Assembly (NCBI RefSeq): GCF_008040105.1
Contig: NZ_VRMG01000016.1
Location: 1 to 64,000 of the forward strand
Length of the DNA stretch: 64,000 bases
Origin: Lacisediminihabitans profunda
Lineage (GTDB): Bacteria; Actinomycetota; Actinomycetes; Actinomycetales; Microbacteriaceae
Direction: 5' to 3'
The stretch's first letter is position 1. Every line of letters starts with the position of its first letter. Below, in pieces: positions 52,890 through 61,561 of this stretch. Position numbers and translations under genes: made by a program. The notes beneath the pieces are model-generated. The model was given only the letters and a program-made list of their open reading frames with translations, searched no databases and was not told the origin of the DNA.

Positions 52890-53186
52890 TCAGCGGTCGC
52901 GTTTCGGCATCCCGAACTCGTTGATCGGCTCGTAGTTCTCCGCCAGGGGCTGGTGCGGCACGGGGCAGGTCAACAGCGTGTTCGGCGTCGAGTGATCGAT
53001 GATGTGTTCGGACATCGGCCTGCCGCAGACGGGGCACACGGCATCCCCGACCTTCTTCACAATCGCGTCGTACGGGCCAATCGGTGGCGGCCCCATCACC
53101 CCGACCAGTTTGTGGTTCAACCAGTCGATGAAATGGACGAATCTGTGCCCTCCGCGGTGCTCGTCGACGCCCTTTTCCTCATTCAT
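52890..53186 (-). CDS. Small putative zinc-binding protein
   Basis: A 98-residue protein starting MNEEKGVDEHRGGHRFVHFIDWLNHKLVGVMGPPPIGPYD. A CPVCGRPMSEHIIDHS motif (residues about 53-67) and a further Cys in LLTCPVPHQP can form a zinc site together with nearby histidines. It is a small family seen in Micrococcales, without known function. ATG 53186 chosen; a longer frame exists upstream but runs into the NmrA gene. Confidence 0.78.
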   Translation of the reverse strand: MNEEKGVDEHRGGHRFVHFIDWLNHKLVGVMGPPPIGPYDAIVKKVGDAVCPVCGRPMSEHIIDHSTPNTLLTCPVPHQPLAENYEPINEFGMPKRDR

Positions 53187-53202
53187 GGCCACACTGTACG
53201 CT

Positions 53203-54030
53203 TCATTTCGCGGCAGGTGCAGGGCCATCGACCTCCATGTTCGAGGTGTCCATCTCCACGGCAGCGTGAGCCATTCTGGCGAATGCCGGAGCGACGGGTC
53301 TGGCGAGAATGGAGAGCGCGCGGAGCGCCAAGAGGGGAACATGATCGGTGCGGGACGACGAGCCGGCCGCCGCAGTCAGGCGTTCCGCAAGTTGGTTCAA
53401 GGTGATGGAGTCGGTGCCGACGACATCGACTGAGCGGCCTCGCCACCCTTCGTCGAAGACGGCCCGATCGAGGGCACTCGCCACCTCTGTGACGGCCACG
53501 AAGTTGATCGGATTGTCTCCGCGACCGAAGACGCGGGCCGCCCCTCCGGTGGGGAGCTTCGCCCCGATGAGCTTCGTCCAGGTCTCGAGGAACGCGGTCG
53601 GACGGATGATCGTCCAGTGCAGTCCGCTCGCTTGCAGGGCCTGTTCTGCAGCGAACTTCATCCGGTGCAGGCTCATCGGATGCGATGCGGACGCGCCGTA
53701 GGCCGAAACGAGAATCATGTGATCCACGTTGGCGTCGACGGCGGCCCGCACGAGGGAGATATTCGCATCTCGATCGATGGCGGCCGGACTGATTCCTCGC
53801 CCGGACGCGAACCCGTGGATGGCGCTGATGACGGTGTCGCATCCGTTGACGGCTGCGGTGACGGCCGCGGGGTCGCGCACGTCTCCCTCGACCGCCTCGA
53901 CGCCTGTCGCTCGCAGCGCGGCGGCGTGCCCCGAGTCTCTGGTGAGAACGCGCAGGGGCACCCCGCGCGCTGCCAACCTGGCCATGAGGGGTCTTCCGAG
54001 AGTCCCGGTACCGCCGACGACGAGAATCAT
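53203..54030 (-). CDS. NAD(P)-binding NmrA-family protein
   Basis: A 275-residue atypical short-chain dehydrogenase: MILVVGGTGTLGRPLMARLAARGVPLRVLTRD is the Rossmann start with the GGTGTLG motif. Conserved SAYGAS and WTIIRPTAFLETW follow. Such proteins bind NAD(P) and often act as redox sensors or quinone/isoflavone-type reductases. Its start overlaps the SnoaL-like gene by four bases. Both are divergent from a TetR gene, likely their regulator. Confidence 0.88.
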   Translation of the reverse strand: MILVVGGTGTLGRPLMARLAARGVPLRVLTRDSGHAAALRATGVEAVEGDVRDPAAVTAAVNGCDTVISAIHGFASGRGISPAAIDRDANISLVRAAVDANVDHMILVSAYGASASHPMSLHRMKFAAEQALQASGLHWTIIRPTAFLETWTKLIGAKLPTGGAARVFGRGDNPINFVAVTEVASALDRAVFDEGWRGRSVDVVGTDSITLNQLAERLTAAAGSSSRTDHVPLLALRALSILARPVAPAFARMAHAAVEMDTSNMEVDGPAPAAK

Positions 54031-54455
54031 GGTCGTGGGCCGGCAGCCGCAACTCGAGCCGCAGCGGCGTCGGCGTCGGGGCCGTCGAGTTCCACGGGCT
54101 CGAGATAAAACCGCGCCGAAGTGGCTCGACCCTCGGCCACTGTGAAGATGATGACTCCGCGCATCAGCTGTGGCGCACCGTCACGGCGGGTTCCCGACAG
54201 CTCCCACTCGGTCCAGGCCACCGCTCCGTCGACGGCGGTGCTCAGCACCAGCGCCCGGAGGTCAGGTATGCCGGCGAACAGCTGAGCCCAGTTTCGCCGG
54301 ACCTGTTCGGCGCCGGTGAAGCTCTGTGACGGGTGAGCTGGTGTCTCGTTGAGGTAGTCATCGGCAAAGCAATCGACGAGGGCGTCCAGGTCGTGGGCAT
54401 TGGTCGCGGCGGCGAGCCTCGTCACCAGGGACTCGGGATCGGATGAGTCATCCAT
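54027..54455 (-). CDS. SnoaL/NTF2-like protein
   Basis: A 142-residue cone-shaped alpha+beta barrel protein with ESLVTRLAAATNAHDLDALVDCFADDYLNETPAHPSQSFTGAEQVRRNWAQLF, the start of a SnoaL-like domain. Could be a polyketide-type isomerase, hydrolase or binding protein; not determinable. ATG 54455 has AAGGAAG eight bases upstream, preferred over in-frame ATGs further out. Coupled to the NmrA gene and divergent from the TetR gene. Confidence 0.85.
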   Translation of the reverse strand: MDDSSDPESLVTRLAAATNAHDLDALVDCFADDYLNETPAHPSQSFTGAEQVRRNWAQLFAGIPDLRALVLSTAVDGAVAWTEWELSGTRRDGAPQLMRGVIIFTVAEGRATSARFYLEPVELDGPDADAAAARVAAAGPRP

Positions 54456-54505
54456 CGAATGCTTCCTTTCGATCATGTTGGCCATATTGAATACGGTAGC
54501 ATAGA

Positions 54506-55153
54506 ATGAAATACGTGGACACGGAAAAAAGCACACGAATTTATGACTCGCGAAACCGGCAGGTGCACGCGCGCAAAAACCGAGACGCGATTCTTGACGC
54601 GGCTCGGGAACGCTTTCTTGCTGACGGCTATGTCTCAACGACGATTGCGTCGATCGCCGCGGCCGCGGGACTGGCGGTGGATACCGTGTACAAGGCCTTC
54701 GGCGGCAAACCGGGGTTGGTGCGGGCGATCTACGATCGGAGTCTGGCCGGCGAGGGGTCGGTCGCCGCGGCAGAGCGGTCGGACGACCTGCGGGATTCCG
54801 CACACGACGGCCGTGCCCTCGTGCGGGCCTGGGGGGTTCTCACCTCGGAGGTGGCGCCGCTGGTCGCACCGATTCATCTTCTGGTTCGCGACGCCGCCAT
54901 TGTCGACCCGGAGATGGCGACTCTCCTCCGGCAGAACGACGCGCTGCGCCGTCAACGCATGCACGATAACGCGCGGGCACTCGCCGACCGGGACTTTCTT
55001 CGAAAGGGGATCTCCCTTGAGCACGCCACGGACGTGCTGTGGGCGTTCAGCTCGCCCGAGCTCTACGAACTGCTCGTCGTTCGCTGCGGGTGGGATCCGG
55101 TGCGCTTCGGCCAATTCATCGGTGATTCGATTTCTTCGGCACTCGTGGACTGA
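54506..55153 (+). CDS. TetR-family transcriptional regulator
   Basis: A 215-residue regulator. Helix-turn-helix: RDAILDAARERFLADGYVSTTIASIAAAAGLAVDTVYKAFGGKPGLVRAIYD (residues about 25-76). Effector domain is variable. It starts 50 bases from the SnoaL start; the AT-rich gap (54456-54505, with TATTGAATAC and AGAATGAAATAC) likely holds both promoters and operator. GTG 54515 is an alternative start. Confidence 0.9.
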   Translation: MKYVDTEKSTRIYDSRNRQVHARKNRDAILDAARERFLADGYVSTTIASIAAAAGLAVDTVYKAFGGKPGLVRAIYDRSLAGEGSVAAAERSDDLRDSAHDGRALVRAWGVLTSEVAPLVAPIHLLVRDAAIVDPEMATLLRQNDALRRQRMHDNARALADRDFLRKGISLEHATDVLWAFSSPELYELLVVRCGWDPVRFGQFIGDSISSALVD

Positions 55154-55213
55154 ACTGCGCGACGCAACCGGAAGAGCGCGTCCTTGCCCGGACTCCAGGT
55201 TTTGTGTTCCCCT

Positions 55214-55873
55214 CTACTCCTCGATCTTGATGCCGAAGTGCCGGGCGAAGACGGTGGCCAGATCCGCGACCTGGTAGGGGTTCACGGTGGCCCCGCGCAG
55301 TCCCTCGATGCCGGTGAGCCCGCGCAGCTCCGCACCGCGCAGATCCACGTGTTCGAGCTTGGCGCGGGTGACATCGAGGCTCGTGACCGTGGTGTTGACG
55401 AAGGACATCCGATGCGCCGCCGCACCCCCGAGGTCGAGCTCGTCGATGGTGCAGTCGGTGAAGAGAACGTCGCGCAGCTCCGCGCCGCGCAGGTTGACGA
55501 AGCCGAGCTTGCAGTTGCTGATGTGCACAGACTGCCAGCTCGCGTCGTAAAACTCCGCGGAGCCGATTCGGGAACCCTGCAGCACGACATCCCTGAAGCG
55601 CGACCGCGGGGCGGCGAGAATCGGGGCGTCGAGACGCTCGATCCTGGTCTCGACGAAACTCGCGGATCTCAGATCGCAGCCGTTCGCCGAAAGGTCGAGG
55701 AACTCGCAATCGCTGAACGAGGCGGCGGCGAGGTCACGCCCACTCAGGTCGGCGGAAAGAAACCGCAGTCCGTCATAGCTCTCGCGGGCCTCGAGGATGT
55801 CGGGGTCGCCGTCGGTGAGGTCGACGAGGACGAGACGCTCGATCTTGGGAGACAGGGTCGTGAGCTTGGCCAT
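55214..55873 (-). CDS. Pentapeptide repeat protein
   Basis: A 219-residue right-handed beta-helix protein with repeated A(D/N)LxX-type pentapeptides from about residue 38 onward (for example LSADLSGRDLAAASFSDCEFLDLSANGCDLRSASFVE, GFVNLRGAELRDVLFTDC and LEHVDLRGAELRGL). Members resembling QnrA/MfpA mimic DNA and protect gyrase, while many others have no known role. The C terminus (TVNPYQVADLATVFARHFGIKIEE) is like that of MfpA/Qnr proteins, so a gyrase-protecting role is possible. Stands alone. Confidence 0.9.
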   Translation of the reverse strand: MAKLTTLSPKIERLVLVDLTDGDPDILEARESYDGLRFLSADLSGRDLAAASFSDCEFLDLSANGCDLRSASFVETRIERLDAPILAAPRSRFRDVVLQGSRIGSAEFYDASWQSVHISNCKLGFVNLRGAELRDVLFTDCTIDELDLGGAAAHRMSFVNTTVTSLDVTRAKLEHVDLRGAELRGLTGIEGLRGATVNPYQVADLATVFARHFGIKIEE

Positions 55874-55987
55874 GATTCAAGCATGCCCTGTGGAGACGCG
55901 TCGCCCGTGCGGGTTGCCGGCCTGCCGCGGCAGGCGTAGCAACGAGTCATGACATGTGACCAGATTGGTGAAGGCGTCGCGAGGACC

Positions 55988-56398
55988 TCAGACGGTGTCG
56001 GCCTGCGAGATGCGAACGGTGTTTCCGGATGGGTCGCGGAACGCGCAGTCCCGCGGCCCCCACGGCTGGTCGATCGGCTCCTGGAGCACCTCGGCGCCGG
56101 TGGCAAGCACCCGCTCGTAGGTCACGTCGAGGTCGTCCGTGCGAAAGACCATGATCGGCAGGGACCCCTTGGTGAGGAGCTCCTGCAGGGCGTCGCCGTC
56201 GGCCTGCGAGCGACCGGCATGCGGTTCGGAGAGGACGATCTCGACACCGGGCTGGCTGGCGCTGCCGAGCGTGATCCAGTGGAATCCGCCGGATGCCACG
56301 TCGTTGCGCACCTCGAGGCCGAGCGCGTCGCGGTAGAACGAGATGGACTCGATCGGATCGTTGACGGTGACGTTGAAGTACTTAAGTTCGATGCTCAT
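55988..56398 (-). CDS. VOC-family (glyoxalase/bleomycin-resistance) protein
   Basis: A 136-residue vicinal oxygen chelate protein with two beta-alpha-beta-beta-beta modules: ELKYFNVTVNDPIESISFYRDALGLEV, then VTYERVLATGAEVLQEPIDQPWGPRDCAFRDPSGNTVRISQ. Metal ligand positions (Glu in DCAFRDPSGN region) are partly conserved. Substrate unknown. Its end is ten bases from the AraC gene on the same strand, so an operon AraC-VOC is likely. Confidence 0.9.
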   Translation of the reverse strand: MSIELKYFNVTVNDPIESISFYRDALGLEVRNDVASGGFHWITLGSASQPGVEIVLSEPHAGRSQADGDALQELLTKGSLPIMVFRTDDLDVTYERVLATGAEVLQEPIDQPWGPRDCAFRDPSGNTVRISQADTV

Positions 56399-56407
56399 GC
56401 GGCCACC

Positions 56408-56848
56408 CTAGGATGACGCCGCGACGGCCGCTTCTCGAATCCTGCTCTGTCTCGCCGGCGTGGGCCGAGTGTGCGCCTTGGCCACGCAGGCCGGCATGGC
56501 TTTCACTGCGCTGTGCTCCCGCGCGCGGTACGCGCTCGGCGATTCGCCCACGATGGCGGTGAACCGGGAGCTGAACGAACCGAGTGACGTGCAGCCCACC
56601 GCCATGCACGCCTCGGTCACGGTCATCCCATCCCGAAGCAGCGCCATGGCTCGTTCGATGCGCCGAGTGCTGAGGTAGTTGTACGGTGTCTCGCCGTACG
56701 CCGCCCGAAACTGCCTCGAGAAGTGCGCCGGCGACATGAGGGCGCGGCGAGCCATCGTCGGGACGTCGAGCGGGCGCGCATATTCCCGGTCGATGAGGTC
56801 TCGCGCTCGGCGCAGGTGCGCGAGGTTGGCCAGGCTCTCCGGGGTCAT
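56408..56848 (-). CDS. AraC-family transcriptional regulator
   Basis: A 146-residue regulator made mainly of the double HTH domain: LIDREYARPLDVPTMARRALMSPAHFSRQFRAAYGETPYNYLSTRRIERAMALLRDGMTVTEACMAVGCTSLGSFSSRFTAIVGESPSAYR. It lacks a ligand-binding domain, so it may be controlled by level or a partner. ATG 56848 chosen. Its gene precedes the VOC gene by ten bases. Confidence 0.92.
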   Translation of the reverse strand: MTPESLANLAHLRRARDLIDREYARPLDVPTMARRALMSPAHFSRQFRAAYGETPYNYLSTRRIERAMALLRDGMTVTEACMAVGCTSLGSFSSRFTAIVGESPSAYRAREHSAVKAMPACVAKAHTRPTPARQSRIREAAVAASS

Positions 56849-56869
56849 GAGTCGAAAATAGCACTCGGC

Positions 56870-57157
56870 GTGCCTGACGTCGTGAGCCTCCTCTTGGTCG
56901 CCCTCACCGTGATCACCGCCGTGACCTGGCTGCCCATCAACGACGCGGCGATCACGCGTGCAGACGATGCGGGTTGGGATCAAAGCATGCTGCTACCGCA
57001 CTGGATGCTGCTGTGGCTGAGCGTTGTCGGGGCCGTGATCGTGAGCGCCGCCCTGTTGGCGATCAACCTGGTCATCTGCGTCGCCGCCTTCCGTGCGCCC
57101 CGGGCCGTTTCGGACAACGCGGTGGCGGCGGTAGTGGACGGGCCGAGTGCCGATTAG
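56870..57157 (+). CDS. Small two-helix membrane protein
   Basis: A 95-residue protein with two hydrophobic helices (residues about 5-22 and 45-70) and a polar C terminus. Start GTG 56870 gives VPDVVSLLLVALTVITA; GTG 56882 is an alternative. The gene is divergent from AraC by 21 bases. No family assigned. Confidence 0.6.
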   Translation: MPDVVSLLLVALTVITAVTWLPINDAAITRADDAGWDQSMLLPHWMLLWLSVVGAVIVSAALLAINLVICVAAFRAPRAVSDNAVAAVVDGPSAD

Positions 57158-57297
57158 TCGCGCCGGTCGAGGTCGATGCCCTCTCGCGCCCGGTGCGCCG
57201 GGGAAGTGGGACGAAAGACCCACTCCCGACGACGGCCCTCCGTAATCATGGCAATGCCGGGCACGATGCCCCGCATCGTCTCGAAAGGTGCTCCTCC

Positions 57298-58080
57298 ATG
57301 TCCCGTACCTACGTCGTCACCGGATCCGCCAGCGGCATCGGAAAGGCCACTCGAGAGCTTTTGCTCGAACGCGGGGAACGGGTGATCGGGGTGGACATCC
57401 GAGACGCCGACGTCACCGTGGACCTCTCCACGGCCGAGGGGCGCAGCACGCTCGTCGAGAAGGTCACCGAGTTGAGCGGTGGAGTCGTGGATGCGGTGCT
57501 CGCGATCGCCGGCCTCGCCACTCCGACGGCGAAGACCGCCGCCGTCAACTACTTCGGAACCGTTGCGACGCTCGAGGGCCTGCGCCCGCTTCTCGCCAAG
57601 TCGCCCGCGCCCCGTGCGGTGGCCGTGTCGTCGATGGCGTCGCTGTTCCCGCCGGATGACGCCCTGCTGGCGGCCCTTCTTGCCGGAAACGAGACGGAGG
57701 CGTTGGCCCGGGCCGTGGTGCTCGAGGCGGGCGGCCCCGAACAGGGCGGCCTGATCTACGGGACCACCAAGCGCGCCCTCGCGCTGTGGATTCGCCGGCA
57801 TGCCGCGACCGCCGAGTGGGCCGGAGCCTCCATCCCGCTCAACGGCGTCGCGCCTGGGGTGGTCGAGACGCCGATGACGGCGGATTTGATCGCGACGGCG
57901 CAGCAGCGCGAGCAGCTGACCCAGATGGTGCCGATGCCGCTGAACGGCATCTTCGAGCCGCGCGCGGTCGCCTACCTGCTCGCCTGGCTGTCCAGCGAGG
58001 AGAATGCCCACCTGTGCGGGCAGATCGTGTTCATCGATGGCGGATCGGACGTGGTGATCCGCGGAGACTCCACCTGGTGA
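57298..58080 (+). CDS. Short-chain dehydrogenase/reductase (SDR)
   Basis: A 260-residue Rossmann protein: TYVVTGSASGIGKATRELLLERGERVIGVDIRD (residues 4-36, TGxxxGIG motif). The Tyr/Lys pair appears as GLIYGTTKRALALWIRRHA, and the C-terminal LNGVAPGVVETPM and FIDGGSDVV complete the SDR fold. The organisation resembles 3-alpha-hydroxysteroid dehydrogenase/carbonyl reductase relatives; substrate unknown. ATG 57298 has no strong ribosome site but is the normal SDR N terminus. Confidence 0.9.
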   Translation: MSRTYVVTGSASGIGKATRELLLERGERVIGVDIRDADVTVDLSTAEGRSTLVEKVTELSGGVVDAVLAIAGLATPTAKTAAVNYFGTVATLEGLRPLLAKSPAPRAVAVSSMASLFPPDDALLAALLAGNETEALARAVVLEAGGPEQGGLIYGTTKRALALWIRRHAATAEWAGASIPLNGVAPGVVETPMTADLIATAQQREQLTQMVPMPLNGIFEPRAVAYLLAWLSSEENAHLCGQIVFIDGGSDVVIRGDSTW

Positions 58081-58083
58081 CTC

Positions 58084-58938
58084 CTACTGACCGCAGACCC
58101 GCCCGATCCAGTCGTAGAACTCCGACTTGACCTCGGGAGACACGGCCACTCGAAAGTAGGCGTCAGCGAACGATCCTGCCTGGGCATGGAACGGGATGAG
58201 CGTGCCGATCTTGTCTTCGGAGATGAAGTGGGTTCCGCACCGGGAGGGAACGTAGTCCAGCGTCAGGGTGGTGGGCGGGCTCGACGCCGTGAAGATGAGG
58301 TCGAGCATCCTCAGTTCGCCCTCGACCGGGATCAGCAGGGTCGTACCCGTCGTCGAGAGGAGTCGCACCGATCCCGAGGCGCCGGTCGGGGCGATCACGA
58401 GGTCGAGAAGGGCGATCTCTTTGCCGTTCCGCTGCTCGAACCGGAGATGCGGGGCGGGCACGATCGTGGCTACCCGTTCGAACGCCTGCTGTCCGCAGTC
58501 CTGGGCGTGCAGGGTCTGGAGGGAGTCGAACGGAACTGTCGGCGTGAGGGTCTGACGGAACTCGGTGCCGTGTGCGTCCCTGCCGGTGACCGACACCGAG
58601 GGCTTGGCGTTCGGCGCATCGCACACGGCAGCGGGAACCTGGGCCGAGAAGTCAGTGGTGGTGCCGGCGACGAGGGTATAGGGCAGATGTCCGGCCCTGC
58701 CCGTGCCCGCGAAGTAGGGCGAGACGAAGGTCGCCGCGGTGATGACCACATCGCCCGAGCCATGGTTCGTGATCTCCACCTCGAGTAGTCGGGGCGCATA
58801 ATCCGTCCGGTTCTGAAACAGGGCCACCGAGAGCTTCGGCGGGGGCGCGGTCGAGCACCCGCTGAGGAGGGCCATCGCCGTCGCGACGGCGAGCATTCCG
58901 GCCAGAAGGCGGATCGACTCGCGTGACGGGCGCCTCAT
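58084..58938 (-). CDS. Putative lipoprotein of unknown function
   Basis: A 284-residue protein with a type II signal peptide: MRRPSRESIRLLAGMLAVATAMALLSGC, lipobox LLSG-C near residue 28. The mature part is a beta-sandwich-like sequence (KLSVALFQNRTDYAPRLLEVEITNHGSGDVVITAATFVS) with several cysteines (VCDA, QDCG, RCGTH, VCGQ) that may form disulfides. No catalytic motif. ATG 58938 has GGGGAG seven bases upstream; ATG 58941 is directly next to it. Convergent with the SDR gene. Confidence 0.8.
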   Translation of the reverse strand: MRRPSRESIRLLAGMLAVATAMALLSGCSTAPPPKLSVALFQNRTDYAPRLLEVEITNHGSGDVVITAATFVSPYFAGTGRAGHLPYTLVAGTTTDFSAQVPAAVCDAPNAKPSVSVTGRDAHGTEFRQTLTPTVPFDSLQTLHAQDCGQQAFERVATIVPAPHLRFEQRNGKEIALLDLVIAPTGASGSVRLLSTTGTTLLIPVEGELRMLDLIFTASSPPTTLTLDYVPSRCGTHFISEDKIGTLIPFHAQAGSFADAYFRVAVSPEVKSEFYDWIGRVCGQ

Positions 58939-59107
58939 CATCGGTCTCCCCTCGGGGTCGCGTCGTCGGCGGGTGCCGCAGGCCAACCAGTACACTCCAG
59001 CATTATGGTAGGTCTCCGGGTTTCCCCACGCGCGGCCTCGGGACGAGCCCGGGGGATGTCGGAGGCCTGAGGGATAGTAGGGAGACTCCGATTGAAGGGA
59101 TGCGCTC

Positions 59108-59500
59108 ATGACGACTCAACCAGTGCCGGTTGACCCTCCGGAACTGCCGCGCAGCCCCGCCTTTGCACAGGGCATGATCGTTCCGGCCGGGGCGGTGCTC
59201 TACGTCGGCGGGCAGAACGGAACGGACAGTACCGGCGCACTGCTCGACGGGCTCGAAGCGCAGACCGCACAGGCTATGCGCAACGTGCTCTCCGTGTTGG
59301 CCGAGGCCGGAACGGGACCCGAGAACGTCGCCAAGCTCACCATCTACCTCGCGGTCGGGGTCGACCCTGGCGCTGCTTACGCGGCGACTCGATCGGTGTG
59401 GGGCGATCACCGCACCGCCGTGACCGTGCTTGCCGTCACGCCGGCCCGGCAAGGCGCTCTCGTCGAGATCGAGGCGGTAGCCACGATTCCCGATCGTTGA
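59108..59500 (+). CDS. RidA-family protein (YjgF/YER057c/UK114)
   Basis: A 130-residue RidA-like protein: PRSPAFAQGMIVPAGAVLYVGGQNGTDSTGALLDGLEAQTAQAMRNVLSVLAEAGTGPENVAKLTIYLAVGVDPGAAY, then RTAVTVLAVTPARQGALVEIEAVATIP. RidA proteins hydrolyse reactive enamine/imine intermediates from PLP enzymes. The signature arginine and the EIEAVA end are present. Followed by a hairpin that could terminate it. Confidence 0.92.
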   Translation: MTTQPVPVDPPELPRSPAFAQGMIVPAGAVLYVGGQNGTDSTGALLDGLEAQTAQAMRNVLSVLAEAGTGPENVAKLTIYLAVGVDPGAAYAATRSVWGDHRTAVTVLAVTPARQGALVEIEAVATIPDR

Positions 59501-59517
59501 TGCCCGGTGCCGGGCAC
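59500..59517. terminator. Hairpin between convergent genes
   Basis: TGCCCGG (59501-59507) and CCGGGCA (59510-59516) form a perfect 7-bp stem with a two-base loop immediately after the RidA stop and three bases before the stop of the convergent gene at 59520. Confidence 0.5.
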
Positions 59518-59519
59518 TG

Positions 59520-59969
59520 TCACGGGCGCCCGGTGAGGCCCCACGACGTCATCGCCTCGAGGAGGTGGGCCGGCGTGAGCATGAATTTGGGCTCGAGTTC
59601 TTCCCAGCCTGGCTCCTTCACCCGCCGCGAGAAGGCGGCGTGGTCGGCGTCGATCTGATTGGACTCGTCAAGGCCGCCCCCGCCCTCGCCCATCAGACTG
59701 AGGTGGTAGATCCAGGTGGATCCGTCCGCCTCGGTGTGGCGGAACGTCGCCTCGAAGACGGCCCGCTCGGCGGGGAGCGCCAGCAGGCTTTCGTCATACC
59801 GGTCGTTGAGCATCCGCATCCACTCCTCGAACTCGTCCACTTGCCCCTCGCGTATTCGCGCGCGGCTGAGCTCGAGTCGGAGTCCGTCGGGGACGGTCGG
59901 TGGCATCGCGTAGCCGGGAAAGTCCGGTGCGGTGGGACGAAACGGTAAAAACGGCTTCTCATCGGTCAT
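59520..59969 (-). CDS. Conserved hypothetical protein (possibly DUF6176)
   Basis: A 149-residue protein with LRLELSRARIREGQVDEFEEWMRMLNDRYDESLLALPAERAVFEATFRHTEADGSTWIYHLSLMGEGGGGLDESNQIDADHAAFSRRVKE, which reads as a small ferredoxin-like or antibiotic-monooxygenase-like fold and resembles the DUF6176 group as I remember it. Not an established enzyme. ATG 59969 chosen. The family call is tentative. Confidence 0.65.
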   Translation of the reverse strand: MTDEKPFLPFRPTAPDFPGYAMPPTVPDGLRLELSRARIREGQVDEFEEWMRMLNDRYDESLLALPAERAVFEATFRHTEADGSTWIYHLSLMGEGGGGLDESNQIDADHAAFSRRVKEPGWEELEPKFMLTPAHLLEAMTSWGLTGRP

Positions 59970-60048
59970 TCGACCATCCTCCACGCAACCGCGGCGGATT
60001 CTCGGCAAGCAGATCTGGCGCCGGGGGTGCCGGGGCTAGTTTGAACGC

Positions 60049-60757
60049 ATGTACTTCGCACGAGTTGTCCCAGAGGACTTCCCTCCGCCGCCGACGGTGG
60101 ACGAGATAGCCGAGAGCTTCATAGTTCCGGTGATGTCGTTGAGTCCCCAGCCCTCACTGGTCGAGCTGGACGCGGGATCGACAGGATCGTCGGTCGACGG
60201 TTCCCCTGTGATGCTCGACAGTGTCTCCATCTCGTACACGCTCTATCGCAATCCTGACGACCGCGAGGATCCGGCGAATCTCGCGAGCCTCAGACTCGGA
60301 GCGAGAGGCCCTCGACTCCGTTCCCCTGGGGCCGCTGCCTGGTTGGATGCAGGCTCGGCGGGACCTCCTACGGTTTCCCACCCTGTGGGAGGCCGTGATG
60401 ACCACTCGAGTTCAGAATTTACCCTGGCAGACTCCGCAATCGACGCTCGTCGATCATGCCAACCACGTCTTGACCAACACATTTCGCGAGGAGCGCGTGC
60501 GCGGCGGCTTTCCCGGTGAACTCGATTCCCCGGTGACCGAGAGACACATCGACTACGTCGCCGTGTCGGTTGATGGGATCGACGTACCCGGTATGCGCAT
60601 CGACACCGACCCGCACGTGTTCGCCGTGGGGGCCGCGCTGGGCGACCGGATACTCACCGCGGTGGTCGCCCGCGATCATCTACAGTTTGTGACCCTCGCG
60701 TTCGTCACACGGTCCGGCCGCGGAAGTAGGCGCCCGCGCTACCGAGCTAGCCGGTAG
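60049..60757 (+). pseudogene. Conserved hypothetical gene with a one-base frameshift
   Basis: Frame one from ATG 60049 gives MYFARVVPEDFPPPPTVDE... up to DPANLASL near 60291, while the next frame continues with DSEREALDSVPLG, WMQARRDLLRFPTLWEA and so on to the stop at 60757. Removing a single base at about 60292 joins them into one coherent protein of roughly 235 residues. The second half shows TLVDHANHVLTNTFREERVRG and DHLQFVTLAFV. No family is recognised. A real pseudogene, a sequencing error, or a programmed shift cannot be told apart here. Confidence 0.7.
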
Positions 60758-60844
60758 CTGTGCTCGACGACATCGCGGCCGAGACCATCGGCAAATGAGG
60801 TTTCGGAGCCGATCTCCGTGAATCCTGCCCCGTGAGATCCCTTC

Positions 60845-61513
60845 TCACGCCCGCGCGATGCCGGCGATCTGGGTGTTGAACGGGAGGAACGGGGTGTGCA
60901 CCCGGTAGCGGTCTGTGGTGACGTTCTCGAACCCGGCTGCTCGAATGAAATGTTCCAGGTCGCGTTCGCACGAACAGCCCTCGAAGGTCCAGGCCCAGGG
61001 ACGACGAAGGATCCGCTGGGCGGCGCGGGTGGGAGTTCCGCTCCTGGCGACGACGTGTTCGACGAAGCGGAAGGCGCCACCGGGGCGCAGGATGCGCCGG
61101 ATCTCCGCGAGCACCGCCGCCGGATCCTTCACCGAGCAGAGCACGAGCGACGAGATCACGGTGTCGACACTGTGGTCGGCGAGTCCCGTCTGCTCGGCTA
61201 GGCGCTCGCGCAGATCGAGTCGCACGCCCGCCCGGCGGGCCGACGCGCGCAACTCTGCGTGCATGTATCGGTTCGGCTCGATAGCGATGAGGGTGCCGCC
61301 GGTCGGAAGATAACGAAGGTTGGCGCCGACGCCGGACCCGATCTCGACGACCGCGCGCGGCAGCCCGGCGAATACTCGTCGTTTGTGCCAGCGGAGGGTC
61401 CACTCGAGGTACGGGGCCATCGTCCGGAAGAACGCCGCGTTGAACCGGCCCCGGCCGGCGTGCAGCTCGAACCCGGTCGGAGGCGAGGTGGTGATGGTTG
61501 AATCGTGGTCCAT
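60845..61513 (-). CDS. Class I SAM-dependent methyltransferase
   Basis: A 222-residue methyltransferase: VVEIGSGVGANLRYLPTGGTLIAIEPNRYMHAELRASARRAG (residues about 55-96, SAM motif I and II), LAEQTGLADHSVDTVISSLVLCSVKDPAAVLAEIRRILRPGGAFRFVEHV. It matches the UbiE/thiol-S-methyltransferase-like group that alters small molecules. Substrate unknown. ATG 61513 chosen. Minus strand, 48 bases from the hydrolase-LuxR gene upstream. Confidence 0.9.
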   Translation of the reverse strand: MDHDSTITTSPPTGFELHAGRGRFNAAFFRTMAPYLEWTLRWHKRRVFAGLPRAVVEIGSGVGANLRYLPTGGTLIAIEPNRYMHAELRASARRAGVRLDLRERLAEQTGLADHSVDTVISSLVLCSVKDPAAVLAEIRRILRPGGAFRFVEHVVARSGTPTRAAQRILRRPWAWTFEGCSCERDLEHFIRAAGFENVTTDRYRVHTPFLPFNTQIAGIARA

Positions 61514-61561
61514 CTGACCAGCGTGCCGGACGCAGCCAACGCGGTCAGGCGTGGAACTACC

